Below, one piece after another: positions 7,963 through 17,182 of a stretch of 64,000 bases of DNA. Where the stretch lies: assembly GCF_002804025.1 (NCBI RefSeq), contig NZ_CP024969.1, positions 496,001 through 560,000 of the forward strand, written 5' to 3'. The notes beneath the pieces were generated by a model. The model was not told the DNA's origin, ran no database searches, and worked only from the letters and a program-made list of their open reading frames with translations. This DNA comes from Mesoplasma tabanidae. Lineage in GTDB: Bacteria; Bacillota_I; Bacilli_A; Mycoplasmatales; Mycoplasmataceae. Positions within the stretch are counted from its first letter, which is position 1, and every line of letters starts with the position of its first letter. The translations under genes were made by a program, and so were the position numbers.

Positions 7963-10689
7963 TTATAATGATTTTACTACTGAATTACATCTTTCACAAA
8001 TTTCATCGTTTATTAATGTATCAAATATAGCTCAACATCTTTCACATTTGAATCCTTGTTTTGGTTCAACCCCAATTGAAGCTATTTTCTGCTCTAATAA
8101 ATTTGAACAATCATTTGTGAAACTTAATGAGTTAACAATAAATATTTTTTCTAATTCAGTTACTGTTTCAATATTTTTAAATTCATCTTTCAAACAAACT
8201 TTAACAATAGCTTCAAAACCTTTATTAATTATTTTGTCTTCTCTTGCAATTTCTAATGCTTTATTTACATCATCTCTTAAAATCATGATGTTATTTCATT
8301 TAGCTACAAATTCATCTGATTCAATAAAATTTTGCTCTTTATTATCAAGCAAGTGAATTGATTCAACTTTGTCTAAGTTAACCATTGATTGATAAACTTC
8401 TTCAATTGTATGAATTAACACTGGTCTTAATAAATCTATTAGCATTCAAAGTTGTTCATATAAAACTGTTTGAACTTGTCTTCTTCTTAGTGAGTCTTTT
8501 TGCTCAATATACAAAATATCTTTAATAAAATCTAGATAGAATGAAGATAAATCTTTTGTTACATAATTAATTGTTAAATTATAAACTTGGTTATAGGCTA
8601 AATTATCATAAGCTTCACTAGCTTTATTTTTAACAACACTTAAATTATTTAATGCATACCTGTCAACTTCACTTAGTTTAGTTTGATAATCCTTACTTGG
8701 ATCAAAATCAAATAAGTTTGCTAAAATAAATCTCATTGTATTTCTTATTTTTCTATAAGATTCACCAATTTGTTTAATAATGTCAGGACCAATTTTTTGA
8801 TCATCAGTATAATCTGTTGAAGCAACTCATAACCTTAAAATATCTGCACCTTGTGTATTTGCAAATTCAATAGGATCAATTCCATTACCTAATGATTTAG
8901 ACATTTTATTTCCTTTTTCATCAACAGTCATTCCATGTGAAATAAGTTTTTTGTAAGGAGATTTTCCTGAATAAATAGTAGAGTTGATCATTGATGCATT
9001 AAATCACCCACGATATTGATCATTACCTTCTAAATATAAGTCATATGGTAATGGTAAGTTTTCAAATCTTTCACTTAATGCAATAGCACTAGAACCAGAG
9101 TCAAATCAAACATCTAAAATATCTTTTTCTTTTCTTAGGTTTTTGTTTCTATAAGTTTCTGGTAAGAATGTATCTGCTGGTTTATCAAATCATGAGTTTG
9201 TTCCAAGTTCAGCAATTTTATCAATTGCATAACCTAAGATTTCATTGTTCAATACTAATTTGTCATTTTCATCATAAAATGCAATAATTGGTACTCCTCA
9301 TAATCTTTGACGAGAAATAGTTCAATCTGTTCTATCTTCTAATACTTGGTATAAACGTTTTTTTGCTCATTCAGGTTTTGTTGTTATTTTATCAACGTTT
9401 GCTAAAATTTGATCTTTTGCTTTATCTAAACCAATAAACCATTGTGAAGTACAACGGTAGATAACAGGTTTTTTAGTTCTTCAATCGTGTGGGTAAGAAT
9501 GAGAAACAAATTTTAATTTTAATAATCTTTGTTTAGCATCTAAATCCATTCCCACAATTTTATTTGCATCTTCGTAAAATACACCAACTAGTTCTTTGTT
9601 AAATTCAGCAATTTCATTTGTGAACTTACCTTGATCATCAATTGGGGCGAATGGCTCTAAGCCATGTTGTTTTACAATTAAGTAGTCATCTTCACCAAAT
9701 CCACCAGCAATGTGAACAATACCTGTTCCAGCTTCATCAGTAACGTGGTGTCCAATTACAACTTGATTAATTTTTTGTTCATATAATGGGTGAGCATATT
9801 TGATACCTGCAATTTGGGGTCCTTTTAAAGTTTCTAATATCTCAAATTTTTCTCAACCAATTTGTTCAGCTACTTTATTAACTAATGTTGATGCCAAAAT
9901 GAATTTTCTATCATTTGCTTTAACAATGTTATATTCAATATTTTCTCCAACTGCTGCCATTTGGTTTGAAGGAATAGTCCAAGGTGTTGTAGTTCAGATA
10001 ACGATTTCAGTGTTTGTATCAATTTTTGCATTTCCTTCAACTATTTTCATAGCAACAAAAATAGTTGGTGATTTAACATCTTTATATTCAATTTCAGATT
10101 CAGCTAAAGCAGATTCACTTGAAGGAGATCAGTAAATAGGTTTTAATGCTTTATAAACCATTTCTTTTTCATACATTTTTTGAAATAGTCTTAATTCACT
10201 AACTTCAAAATCATGTGTTAAAGTAACATATTTAACATCGCTGTTTGAAAAAATACCTAAACGTTTAAATTGGTTTGCTTGATTTGCGACTTGTTTTAAT
10301 GCGTAATCTTTACACATATCTCTAAATTCAACTGCTGGGGTTTTCTTACGATCAATCCCCATTTTAGTAACAGCTGTTTCAATTGGTAATCCATGAGTAT
10401 CTCATCCCATGATGAAAGGCGCTAAATATCCATTAGCGTTTTTTCATCTGATGATCATATCTTTTAAAGTTTTATTTAGTGCATGACCAATATGTAAATC
10501 ACCATTTGCATATGGTGGACCATCATGTAACATAAATAATGGTTTATTTTTATTTAATTTTTGTTTTTGATCATAAATTTTTTTAGTTTCTCATATTTCT
10601 TGAATAACTGGTTCTTTATCTTTTAATCCAGCTCTCATATCAAAATCTGTTTGACCAATTAATAACGTATCTTTATAAATATTTTTCAT
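7963..10689 (-). CDS. ileS: Isoleucyl-tRNA synthetase
   Basis: A 908-residue class I synthetase charging tRNA-Ile. HIGH is at residues 66-69 in [18 protein letters not shown] occurs near 595 ([10 protein letters not shown]). The editing domain and a C-terminal zinc knuckle with paired cysteines (KCERCW...ICERCNSVV) are present, so this is the eubacterial form with Zn finger. Length agrees with B. subtilis IleS (~920). The gene uses many TGA codons but also TGG in PWTIPSN and SQWFIG, among the few UGG codons in the window. Its expression is controlled by the T-box leader just upstream. First gene of ileS-lspA-rluD-rhomboid-deaminase. Confidence 0.96.
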
Positions 10690-10704
10690 TTTCTAATCTC
10701 CTTT

Positions 10705-10945
10705 TAAAAATAAAAATCGCCCCTATATAAAGGAGCGATTGACCGCGGTACCATCCTAATTAATAAATTAAAGCTTAATTTATCATCTTTAAGGTTTTAA
10801 CGGTGCCACCGCAGAATTCTACTCAATATAATTTTTCTTTTCTGTTGAAAAAAGGTGATATCTTTTAAATGTTATTACTAGTTCACACCAAACACTAGCT
10901 CTCTCTAAATAATTGATTTAAAAAACTTGTCCTTTAGTTTTTATA
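10705..10945 (-). promoter_or_regulatory. T-box riboswitch controlling ileS
   Basis: The untranslated leader of ileS has the T-box consensus (AGGATGGTACCGCG, minus strand, 10757-10744), a stem I with the AGAGAG and GGTG-type elements, and the specifier loop GATATCACC in which AUC (10859-10857) is an isoleucine codon. A terminator stem (10740-10709, AATCGCTCC / GGGGCGATT then T-run) lies just before the ileS ribosome site. Known behaviour of this family: uncharged cognate tRNA pairs with the specifier and the T-box and prevents termination. Leader start is approximate. Confidence 0.93.
10709..10740 (-). terminator. T-box-controlled attenuator of ileS
   Basis: On the minus strand AATCGCTCC and GGGGCGATT form a stem followed by TTTTATTTTT, ending 20 bases before the ileS ATG. 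It competes with the T-box antiterminator. Confidence 0.85.
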
Positions 10946-10968
10946 ATAATATTTTATCTTATTTTCGA

Positions 10969-11943
10969 CTAAATTTGATGTTTTTTTACAAATTCAGTAG
11001 TTCTTAAAATGTAATCTTCTGTAAATTTAATAATTGATTTAGTGTGATTGATTCCTGTGTCATAAATAATTAATTCATTAACATTTGATTCTTCAATGTT
11101 ATTTTTAACATCCTGCATTTTAAAACTATCTAAAAAGTTTGTTACTCTATCAAATCTATTATGAATGTACATAATTGGAATATACTTATGCTTTGCTTCA
11201 ATTAGATTAATAAAATCAAGTTCAACAAGATTAACACCATATTCATTTTTATATATTTTTAGCATATCTTCTAATACTAAGTTAACATAATTTTCAAAAA
11301 TTTTTGGAGCATTATTGGCTACCATTCTTCTCAGTAATTTTGAAACTGACATATAAGCTGAATCTGCGATAGCTCACTTTATATTATTTTCTTTAATGAA
11401 TTTTTCCTCAGTCAATGCTAAATAGTTAATTGTGAAACCACCCATGCTAGTTCCAACAAGACCAATTTCATCTGGTTTGTAGTTTTTAGTTACTCAAGAA
11501 ATGATTGTCATTAAATCTCATTTTTCCTTGTAACCTCAAGTTACAACATCACTATCACTTGAACCATGATTTCTAAAATCAAAAGTTATAATATTATAAC
11601 CTAATGAACGATAATGTCACGTTAAGTAAAGCACGTTAAATCTGCTTGAATTAAAACCATGAACACCTATTACTCATTTGTTACTTGGCTTTGGATTTAA
11701 TCATACACTAGCAACAATTTTTGTACCATCTTTTGAAAAAGTTGTAAAGTTAGCTGTTGGACTTTTATATTCTTTAATTTTTAATTTTTTGTTAGAGTTT
11801 CTATTTATTGAATTAAGGTTATTAATTGATTTAACAAAGTTAATTTTTAGACTAGCTGCTTCTTCACGTTGTCTGATTGTTTTTGAAAAACTTGAGTTTC
11901 ACATTTGAATCATTTTATGTGCTAATGTTGAATATTCTGACAT
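10969..11943 (-). CDS. Alpha/beta hydrolase
   Basis: This 324-residue protein has the alpha/beta hydrolase core: oxyanion strand WVIGVHGFNSS, DFRNHGSSD, and nucleophile elbow GTSMGG with Ser166. The family's late His lies in TGINHTKSI near the C-terminus. Mollicutes encode several such esterase-like proteins of unknown substrate; B. subtilis YqkD-like hydrolases are the closest in architecture. No signal peptide is seen. The gene lies alone, between the ileS leader and the sepF terminator. Fold and nucleophile are visible; substrate (lipid ester, peptide or other) is not. Confidence 0.85.
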
Positions 11944-11998
11944 AATAACCTCTTTCTATTTATTAATATTTTACTATAACACTAAGGTAAAAATGGAA

Positions 11999-12023
11999 TA
12001 AAAAAATAAGCAATGCTTATTTT
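11999..12023 (-). terminator. Terminator of the division cluster
   Basis: On the minus strand AAAATAAGCA / TGCTTATTTT forms a perfect stem followed by TTTATTCC. The stem includes the sepF stop codon. Confidence 0.75.
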
Positions 12024-12415
12024 CTAATTATTAACTTATAAATGTTACCTTCAATTTTTTTATAAATACCATCATTAATATAAATTACACCTGAAATAAA
12101 ATCAATAATTCTTCTTTTTTCAGCTTTTTCTAATCCTGAAAGATCAATTAAAACAATCTTATTAATCTTTAATTCATCAGCAATTTTTGCTGCATCAGAA
12201 AATGAAGCAGGTTTTATAATTTCAGTTCTTTTAGAAGGAATATCTTGATTGATTGTGTTTAATTCACTTTCGTTTGAATATTCAACTTCTTCTTTAGTTG
12301 TTGAAACTTCTTCATCATATAGACTATATGCATTTACATCGCTTAAAGCTTGATCTGTTTCCCCTGATTCAACTCTTTTAGCTTTTATTTTTTCTAATAG
12401 TTCTTTAATTTTCAT
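12017..12415 (-). CDS. sepF: Cell-division protein SepF
   Basis: A 132-residue protein. SepF in Firmicutes polymerises on the membrane, binds the FtsZ C-terminal tail and helps tether the Z-ring. Residues 1-8 (MKIKELLEKIK) could form the membrane-binding helix. An acidic linker (about 20-60) follows. The conserved domain (65-130) shows KPASFSDAAKIADELKINKIVLIDL and RRIIDFISGVIYINDG, matching SepF. It follows ftsZ by 13 bases, the expected order, and ends the cluster. Confidence 0.9.
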   Translation of the reverse strand: MKIKELLEKIKAKRVESGETDQALSDVNAYSLYDEEVSTTKEEVEYSNESELNTINQDIPSKRTEIIKPASFSDAAKIADELKINKIVLIDLSGLEKAEKRRIIDFISGVIYINDGIYKKIEGNIYKLIIRK

Positions 12416-12427
12416 TTTATTCTCCTA

Positions 12428-13618
12428 CTACTTCAAGAATGTTGGGAAATCATCTTCAGTTTCGTCAGAATAATTTGAAGTTGTGTTATTTACAGAATGC
12501 ATAGTTTGGTGTGCGTGTAATACATCTTCTTCAAATGAAGTTTGAGCTTTTGGTTCTTCTTCAACATGCGTTGATTTGTATAGACTTGAAGTTCTTAAAT
12601 TTGCAAATGTTGAAGTAGCATTTGATTTTGTTCCTAAACTTGCTGATGATTTGATCATTTCTTCATCAAAACCAGTAGCAATAACAGTTACAACTAATTC
12701 ATCCTTTTCAGTTAATTCTTTATTAATAGCAACTCCAAATACAATATTTACTTCTGGATTATCAATTGCTTGGTTAACAACGTCAACAACATCATAAGCG
12801 TCATTTAATGAAATACCTTCTCCACCAGTAACATTAACAATAACATCTTTAGCACCAATAATAGCAGCTTCTAATAAAGTTGATGAAATAGCATCATTTG
12901 CCGCTAAATTAGCCTTATCTGGCCCTGTTCCTAATCCAATTCCGAATAATGCGTTTCCTTTTTTAGACATAACTGTTTTAACATCAGCAAAGTCTAAGTT
13001 AATTAAAGCAGGCACTGCAATTAAATCTGTAATTGTTTGAACACCTTGTTTTAAAATTGCATCAGCTTCTGCAAATGCTTCTTGAATAGGTTTAGCTCCA
13101 ATAAATTCTAATAAACGGTCATTTGAAATAACAATTGTTGAATCAACATATTTCTTTAATTCAATGATTCCTTCTTCAGCAAAAGTATTTCTGTATTTTC
13201 CTTCAAATCTAAACGGTTTAGTTACGATAGCTACAACCAATGCTCCTGTTTCTTGAGCAATTCTTGCAATAACTGGAGCGGCACCTGTTCCAGTTCCACC
13301 ACCCATTCCAGCAGTTACAAAGATTAAGTCAGCACCATCTAATGCAGATCTTAATTCGTTTTCTGATTCTAGTGCAGCTGTTTTACCTACTTCAGGGTTT
13401 GCTCCAGCTCCTAAACCTTTAGTTGATTTTTCACCTAAAATAATCTTATTAGGTACATTTGACCCAGCTAAAACTTGTGCATCTGTATTTGCAATATAAA
13501 AATCAACTCCATGTGCTCCTTGTTCAAACATTCTTGATACAGCGTTGTTTCCACCACCACCAACTCCAATAACTTTAATCTTGGCTTTTTGGCTAAATTC
13601 TTGAGTATTATTATTCAT
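12428..13618 (-). CDS. ftsZ: Cell-division GTPase FtsZ
   Basis: This 396-residue tubulin homologue forms the cytokinetic ring. The GTP-binding tubulin signature GGGTGTGAAPV, the N-terminal IKVIGVGGGGNNAV loop and the T7 catalytic loop (NLDFADVKTV) are intact. A variable linker (about 320-385) ends in the conserved tail DDFPTFLK, which in other bacteria binds FtsA and SepF. Unusually for this genome, no TGA-Trp occurs in it. It lies 17 bases after the ftsA-like gene and 13 before sepF. Confidence 0.97.
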   Translation of the reverse strand: MNNNTQEFSQKAKIKVIGVGGGGNNAVSRMFEQGAHGVDFYIANTDAQVLAGSNVPNKIILGEKSTKGLGAGANPEVGKTAALESENELRSALDGADLIFVTAGMGGGTGTGAAPVIARIAQETGALVVAIVTKPFRFEGKYRNTFAEEGIIELKKYVDSTIVISNDRLLEFIGAKPIQEAFAEADAILKQGVQTITDLIAVPALINLDFADVKTVMSKKGNALFGIGLGTGPDKANLAANDAISSTLLEAAIIGAKDVIVNVTGGEGISLNDAYDVVDVVNQAIDNPEVNIVFGVAINKELTEKDELVVTVIATGFDEEMIKSSASLGTKSNATSTFANLRTSSLYKSTHVEEEPKAQTSFEEDVLHAHQTMHSVNNTTSNYSDETEDDFPTFLK

Positions 13619-13634
13619 TTTGTTTTCCCCTCTT

Positions 13635-14942
13635 TTAAGCTTCTACTTTATCTATTAGTATACCATCATTTTTTAAATATAAATGACTACTTGCTTTATT
13701 TTGACTACTGAATTCATCAGAAAATGCGAATTGCATATTCACAACAGTGTTTGTAATTTTTTGTTTTTTGGCTTTAATATTAGCTGTAATAAACTTATTA
13801 GTGATTTTACTAATTAATCCATAACTCTCATAGTGTTCATTATTTTTTAAAGCTCCAATTATTTTAATTTTATTAATATAATCTGATGACATTTTAGTAT
13901 TTGAAATTAAAGATATTCCATTTGGTATTTCTTGAATTAATCCAAAATTAAATATTGGCGTTACAGAGAAATCAATTTTTTCTGTTGAAATGAAAGATTC
14001 TTTAATTTCTTTATACGCACTTTTAACAGCTGCTTTTACAATTAATTGAATTTGTTCACCTGTAAGAGATTTTGCAGTTATTGTATTTTTAAATTTTAAA
14101 AATACTGTTTTTAAAATATTTATTGAATCAAAGTTAATGTTATTGTATAAATAATGTTTGCTCATTTCATTGCTTAAACCAAATTCATCTGATATTTTTT
14201 TAATAACATTATTCATTCCTATGTTTGTTGATGCATACTCAATAAATGAACCATTTTTGAATAAACCAGCTTCTATATAATCTTCTTTTCAATGAACAAC
14301 AATTATATCGTTCTCATCTTTCCCAGGTCTTTGAATTGAGTTATACAATGCTTCAAGATTTGTCATATAAGAATTTTTACCTTCAAATACTTTTTCAATA
14401 GCATTCTTATGCGATTCATAAACTTTTTTGTAAATTGATTTAACTGACACAATTAGCTCAATTTTTTTACCTTCAATAGTTAAGTTTTTCTTTTCTTGCT
14501 TATTATCATCAATTTTAATTTGCATTAATTCCACATCTAAATGAGAAGCATTATTTGATTGTTGTTCTTTTTTCACTGTTTTTTTAAACAAGTCATTAAC
14601 AAATTCTTCTGTCATTAAAATTGGAGTTTCATAGTTAATTGAGTGACTTCTTGTTGTAAAACTATATGTTGAACTTGGTACAACCATGAAAATTTTATTA
14701 TCTTTAAAGTCAGCTTGATCTTTAATAATTGATTTAATAATTAGTGAAATTTCTTTTCTAAGCTGATTAGATACTGAATTTTTAACAACTCCATTATCAT
14801 TTAAAAAGGTAGTGTTATTTTTAGCTTCAATTTGATGTTCAAAAATTGAAATAATGTTATTGTTTAATACTCTATAAGCATTAATTTTAACTACATTCTT
14901 TCTTATTTCTACTGTTGTAAATGTTTTATTATTTTTTAACAT
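13635..14942 (-). CDS. ftsA: Divergent FtsA-like division protein
   Basis: A 435-residue protein in the position occupied by ftsA between rsmH and ftsZ. It keeps only a loose actin-fold pattern: an N-terminal strand pair (FTTVEIRKNVVKINAYRVLNN), a MVVPSSTYS strand, and IIVVHWKEDYIEAGLFKNGSFIEY where the second phosphate loop (DIG..T) of FtsA should be. The usual GG and Asp/Thr of the ATP site are replaced, and no clear C-terminal amphipathic helix is visible. The identity rests mainly on gene order plus this weak resemblance. It may be a non-nucleotide-binding FtsZ partner. The two halves are joined by reading TGA as Trp at 14287. Confidence 0.62.
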
Positions 14943-14965
14943 AACTTTGTACCTCTTTTAGTTTC

Positions 14966-15892
14966 TTATTTTTTCTCTATGACTCATAATTTTGCACTAT
15001 GACTTCTGTTGTTATTTTCGACTTCTGTGTTTGTGGGTTTTAATGGTTTTTTAAATAATAGTTTAAAATTTTTTGATGATTCAACTTCATAAGGTAAATT
15101 ACTTAAATAAAATTGTTGTTCATCAAGTGTATATTTTTTAAAAATATTTTTAACAACTTTTTCTTCTAATGAGTGAAAAGTGATAACCACTACTCTTCCT
15201 TTTGAATTTAATAAACTTAAGCTTTGTTCTAAAGAATTTTCTAAAGTTTCCATTTCATTGTTAACTCTTATTCTTAAAGCTTGAAAAGTTTTTTTTGCTG
15301 GGTGTTTTTGTTGTTTCAAGATTTTTGCTGGTAATGATTTTTTAATTACACCTACTAATTCAAATGTTGTATTAATTGGTCTTGATAAAACTATGTTTTT
15401 CACAATTGATCTAGCAAACTTTTCATCTCCATAATTTCATAATATTTGTTCAAGTTCTTCTTGACTGTAATTATTTATAATTTCGTGAGCGGTTAATTTA
15501 TTATTGATTCTGTCCATTCTCATATCAAGAGGACCATCAAATCTATAACTAAATCCTCTTTCTGCCACATCAAATTGTGGCGAAGAAACTCCTAAATCAT
15601 AAAGTATACCATCAACCTTGAAGATTCCTTCCATTGCTAACATTGCTGAAATATTAACAAAATTTCCTTCTAATATTTTGAAACCTTTACTGATTTTTTT
15701 AAGCTTTTCAGTTCCTTCTTTAATTGCCGTTTCATCTTGATCAATTGAAAATAACTTACCTTTTTTTAATCTTTTTAATATTTCACTTGAATGGCCTGCC
15801 CTACCAAGAGTGCAATCAACATATGTTCCATTTTCATTAATATTTAAATATTCAATAGATTCCTTTAATAGTACTGGTATATGCTTTTCCAT
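14966..15892 (-). CDS. rsmH: 16S rRNA (cytosine-1402-N4)-methyltransferase
   Basis: A 308-residue SAM-dependent enzyme (MraW) that methylates C1402 in the ribosomal P site. The start HIPVLLKESIEYL, the SAM motif YVDCTLGRAGHSSEIL, GILYDLGVSSPQ, and RGFSYRFDGPLDMRMD are all diagnostic; VVITFHSLEEKVVKN lies near the end. Its ATG overlaps the mraZ stop (TAATG). A terminal TGA-Trp adds six residues before the TAA stop at 14968-14966. Confidence 0.96.
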
Positions 15893-16332
15893 TATTTATT
15901 GATACCTTGATAAATTGTTTCAGCAATTTCTTCCATTTTGTCACTGTTTTCATTTTGATAATTGTCATATGAATTTTGGTCTCATATTTCAATTCTGTCA
16001 CCCATCCCAAGAATATAGACACTCTTTTCAATGCTAGCTAATTTTAATAAGTTATTAGGAATTTTAATTCTTCCCATTTTATCAATCTCAATTTCATGAG
16101 TATTAGCTATGATTTCACGAGTTAGCATCCTTGTTTCTTTATTAAAAGAAGAAAGATTTAAGATTTGTGAACTTCACTTTTCGAATTCATCTTCAGTTCT
16201 CATTTCAAGACTTCCTTCGAAACCTTTAGAAACATAAACTGTTGAGTTCAAAATCTTGTTTCTCATTTTTGAAGGGATGGTAAGTCTTTGCTTATCATCC
16301 ATATTGTGATCATATGTTCCAAAGAATAACAT
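15892..16332 (-). CDS. mraZ: Transcriptional regulator MraZ
   Basis: A 146-residue protein with two AbrB-like half-domains: FGTYDHNMDDKQRLTIPSKM and THEIEIDKMGRIKIPNNLL, each with the D-x-K/M-(Q/G)-R core. MraZ rings bind direct repeats upstream of the division cluster; in Mycoplasma gallisepticum it activates the cluster, while in E. coli it represses. It is the first gene of mraZ-rsmH-ftsA-like-ftsZ-sepF. Its start codon overlaps the third operator repeat. Confidence 0.96.
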
Positions 16333-16360
16333 ACCACTTTACCCCATTTCTTCCCACTTT
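16331..16360 (-). promoter_or_regulatory. MraZ box: three 10-bp direct repeats
   Basis: On the minus strand three tandem 10-mers, AAAGTGGGAA, GAAATGGGGT and AAAGTGGTAT, lie directly before and into the mraZ start codon. They match the known mollicute MraZ-binding repeats (AAAGTGG core with 3-base spacers). An AT-rich TATA-like stretch precedes them, so MraZ would bind just downstream of the promoter. Confidence 0.88.
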
Positions 16361-16437
16361 ATAAATATATATTACTATATTTATTTCATTTTGTTAATAG
16401 AAATAATTAAAAATACGTTAAAAAGGTAAATAAGTAC

Positions 16438-16462
16438 AAAAAAAGATGAGGCTAACCTCATC
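16438..16462 (-). terminator. Terminator of rpmF
   Basis: On the minus strand GATGAGG-TTA-GCCTCATC followed by TTTTTTTG. Confidence 0.88.
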
Positions 16463-16481
16463 TATTTATTATTAAGAGAAA

Positions 16482-16661
16482 TTAATCTTGAACAGATTTA
16501 ACTTCTTTTCCTTTATAGAATCCACATTCTCTACAAACTCTGTGTGGTTTAATCATTGACCCACAGTTTTCGCATGAAACTAAATTAGAAGCTACTAAAG
16601 CTAAATGACTTCTTCTTTTATTTTTAGCAGATTTACTTGTCTTTCTAAATGGTACAGCCAT
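16482..16661 (-). CDS. rpmF: 50S ribosomal protein L32
   Basis: A 59-residue ribosomal protein beginning [19 protein letters not shown], diagnostic of L32. Two CxxC pairs (CENC and CREC) form a zinc ribbon. It follows the DUF177 gene by 22 bases; the yceD(DUF177)-rpmF pairing is conserved across bacteria. Confidence 0.96.
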   Translation of the reverse strand: MAVPFRKTSKSAKNKRRSHLALVASNLVSCENCGSMIKPHRVCRECGFYKGKEVKSVQD

Positions 16662-16683
16662 CTTAAAACCCCCTTAACATTTT

Positions 16684-17178
16684 TTATTTTTTCTTGAACT
16701 CATCCAATTTATCTCATCTCTGATCTACTTTGTTTTGTTCGTTTTGATAAAATTCTTCTTCAGACATAATTGTCCAACCAAATCCAGTCTTTTTTATTAT
16801 ATCACTATTATTTGATAAATTAAAAGGTAAATTTATATTTATTTGTTCAATTAAATAGTTTTTTACATCAAATTCTTCGCCTACTATAATGTTAGCATGA
16901 TCGTTTATAGAATCTGAAAAAGTGTATTCATCATTTCAATCAATTGCGTTTGTGTATTCAAATTGTTCACCAGTTCTAGAATCAATTGCCTCAAGTGTGA
17001 AATTAATCACACCATTAACACTTACTGTTTCAATTGAATTTACTCAATCAATATCAATATCATAATCTAAATAAGTAACTTTTTTAACTAAAACATTGTT
17101 AAGTTTAATAGATTCTAAATCATTAATTACTTCGGTTAACTCTGTATGTGTATTTTTTTCAAAGTATTGTCTATTCAT
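16684..17178 (-). CDS. DUF177 (YceD-like) protein, 23S rRNA accumulation
   Basis: This 164-residue protein is identified by position directly upstream of rpmF and by the DUF177 layout: an N-terminal beta-rich half with VNGVINFTLEAIDSRTGEQFEY, where the family usually has two Cys pairs (absent here, as in many Gram-positives), and a C-terminal segment FDVKNYLIEQININLPF. E. coli YceD affects 23S rRNA and ribosome assembly. One tryptophan is encoded by TGG (16776-16774), others by TGA. It starts 4 bases after pheT's stop. Confidence 0.8.
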
Positions 17179-17182
17179 CATA

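Noticed and set aside
13635-14942. Two separate small genes between ftsZ and rsmH
   Set aside because: Only a TGA separates them; the frame is continuous and the combined length fits one FtsA-like protein.
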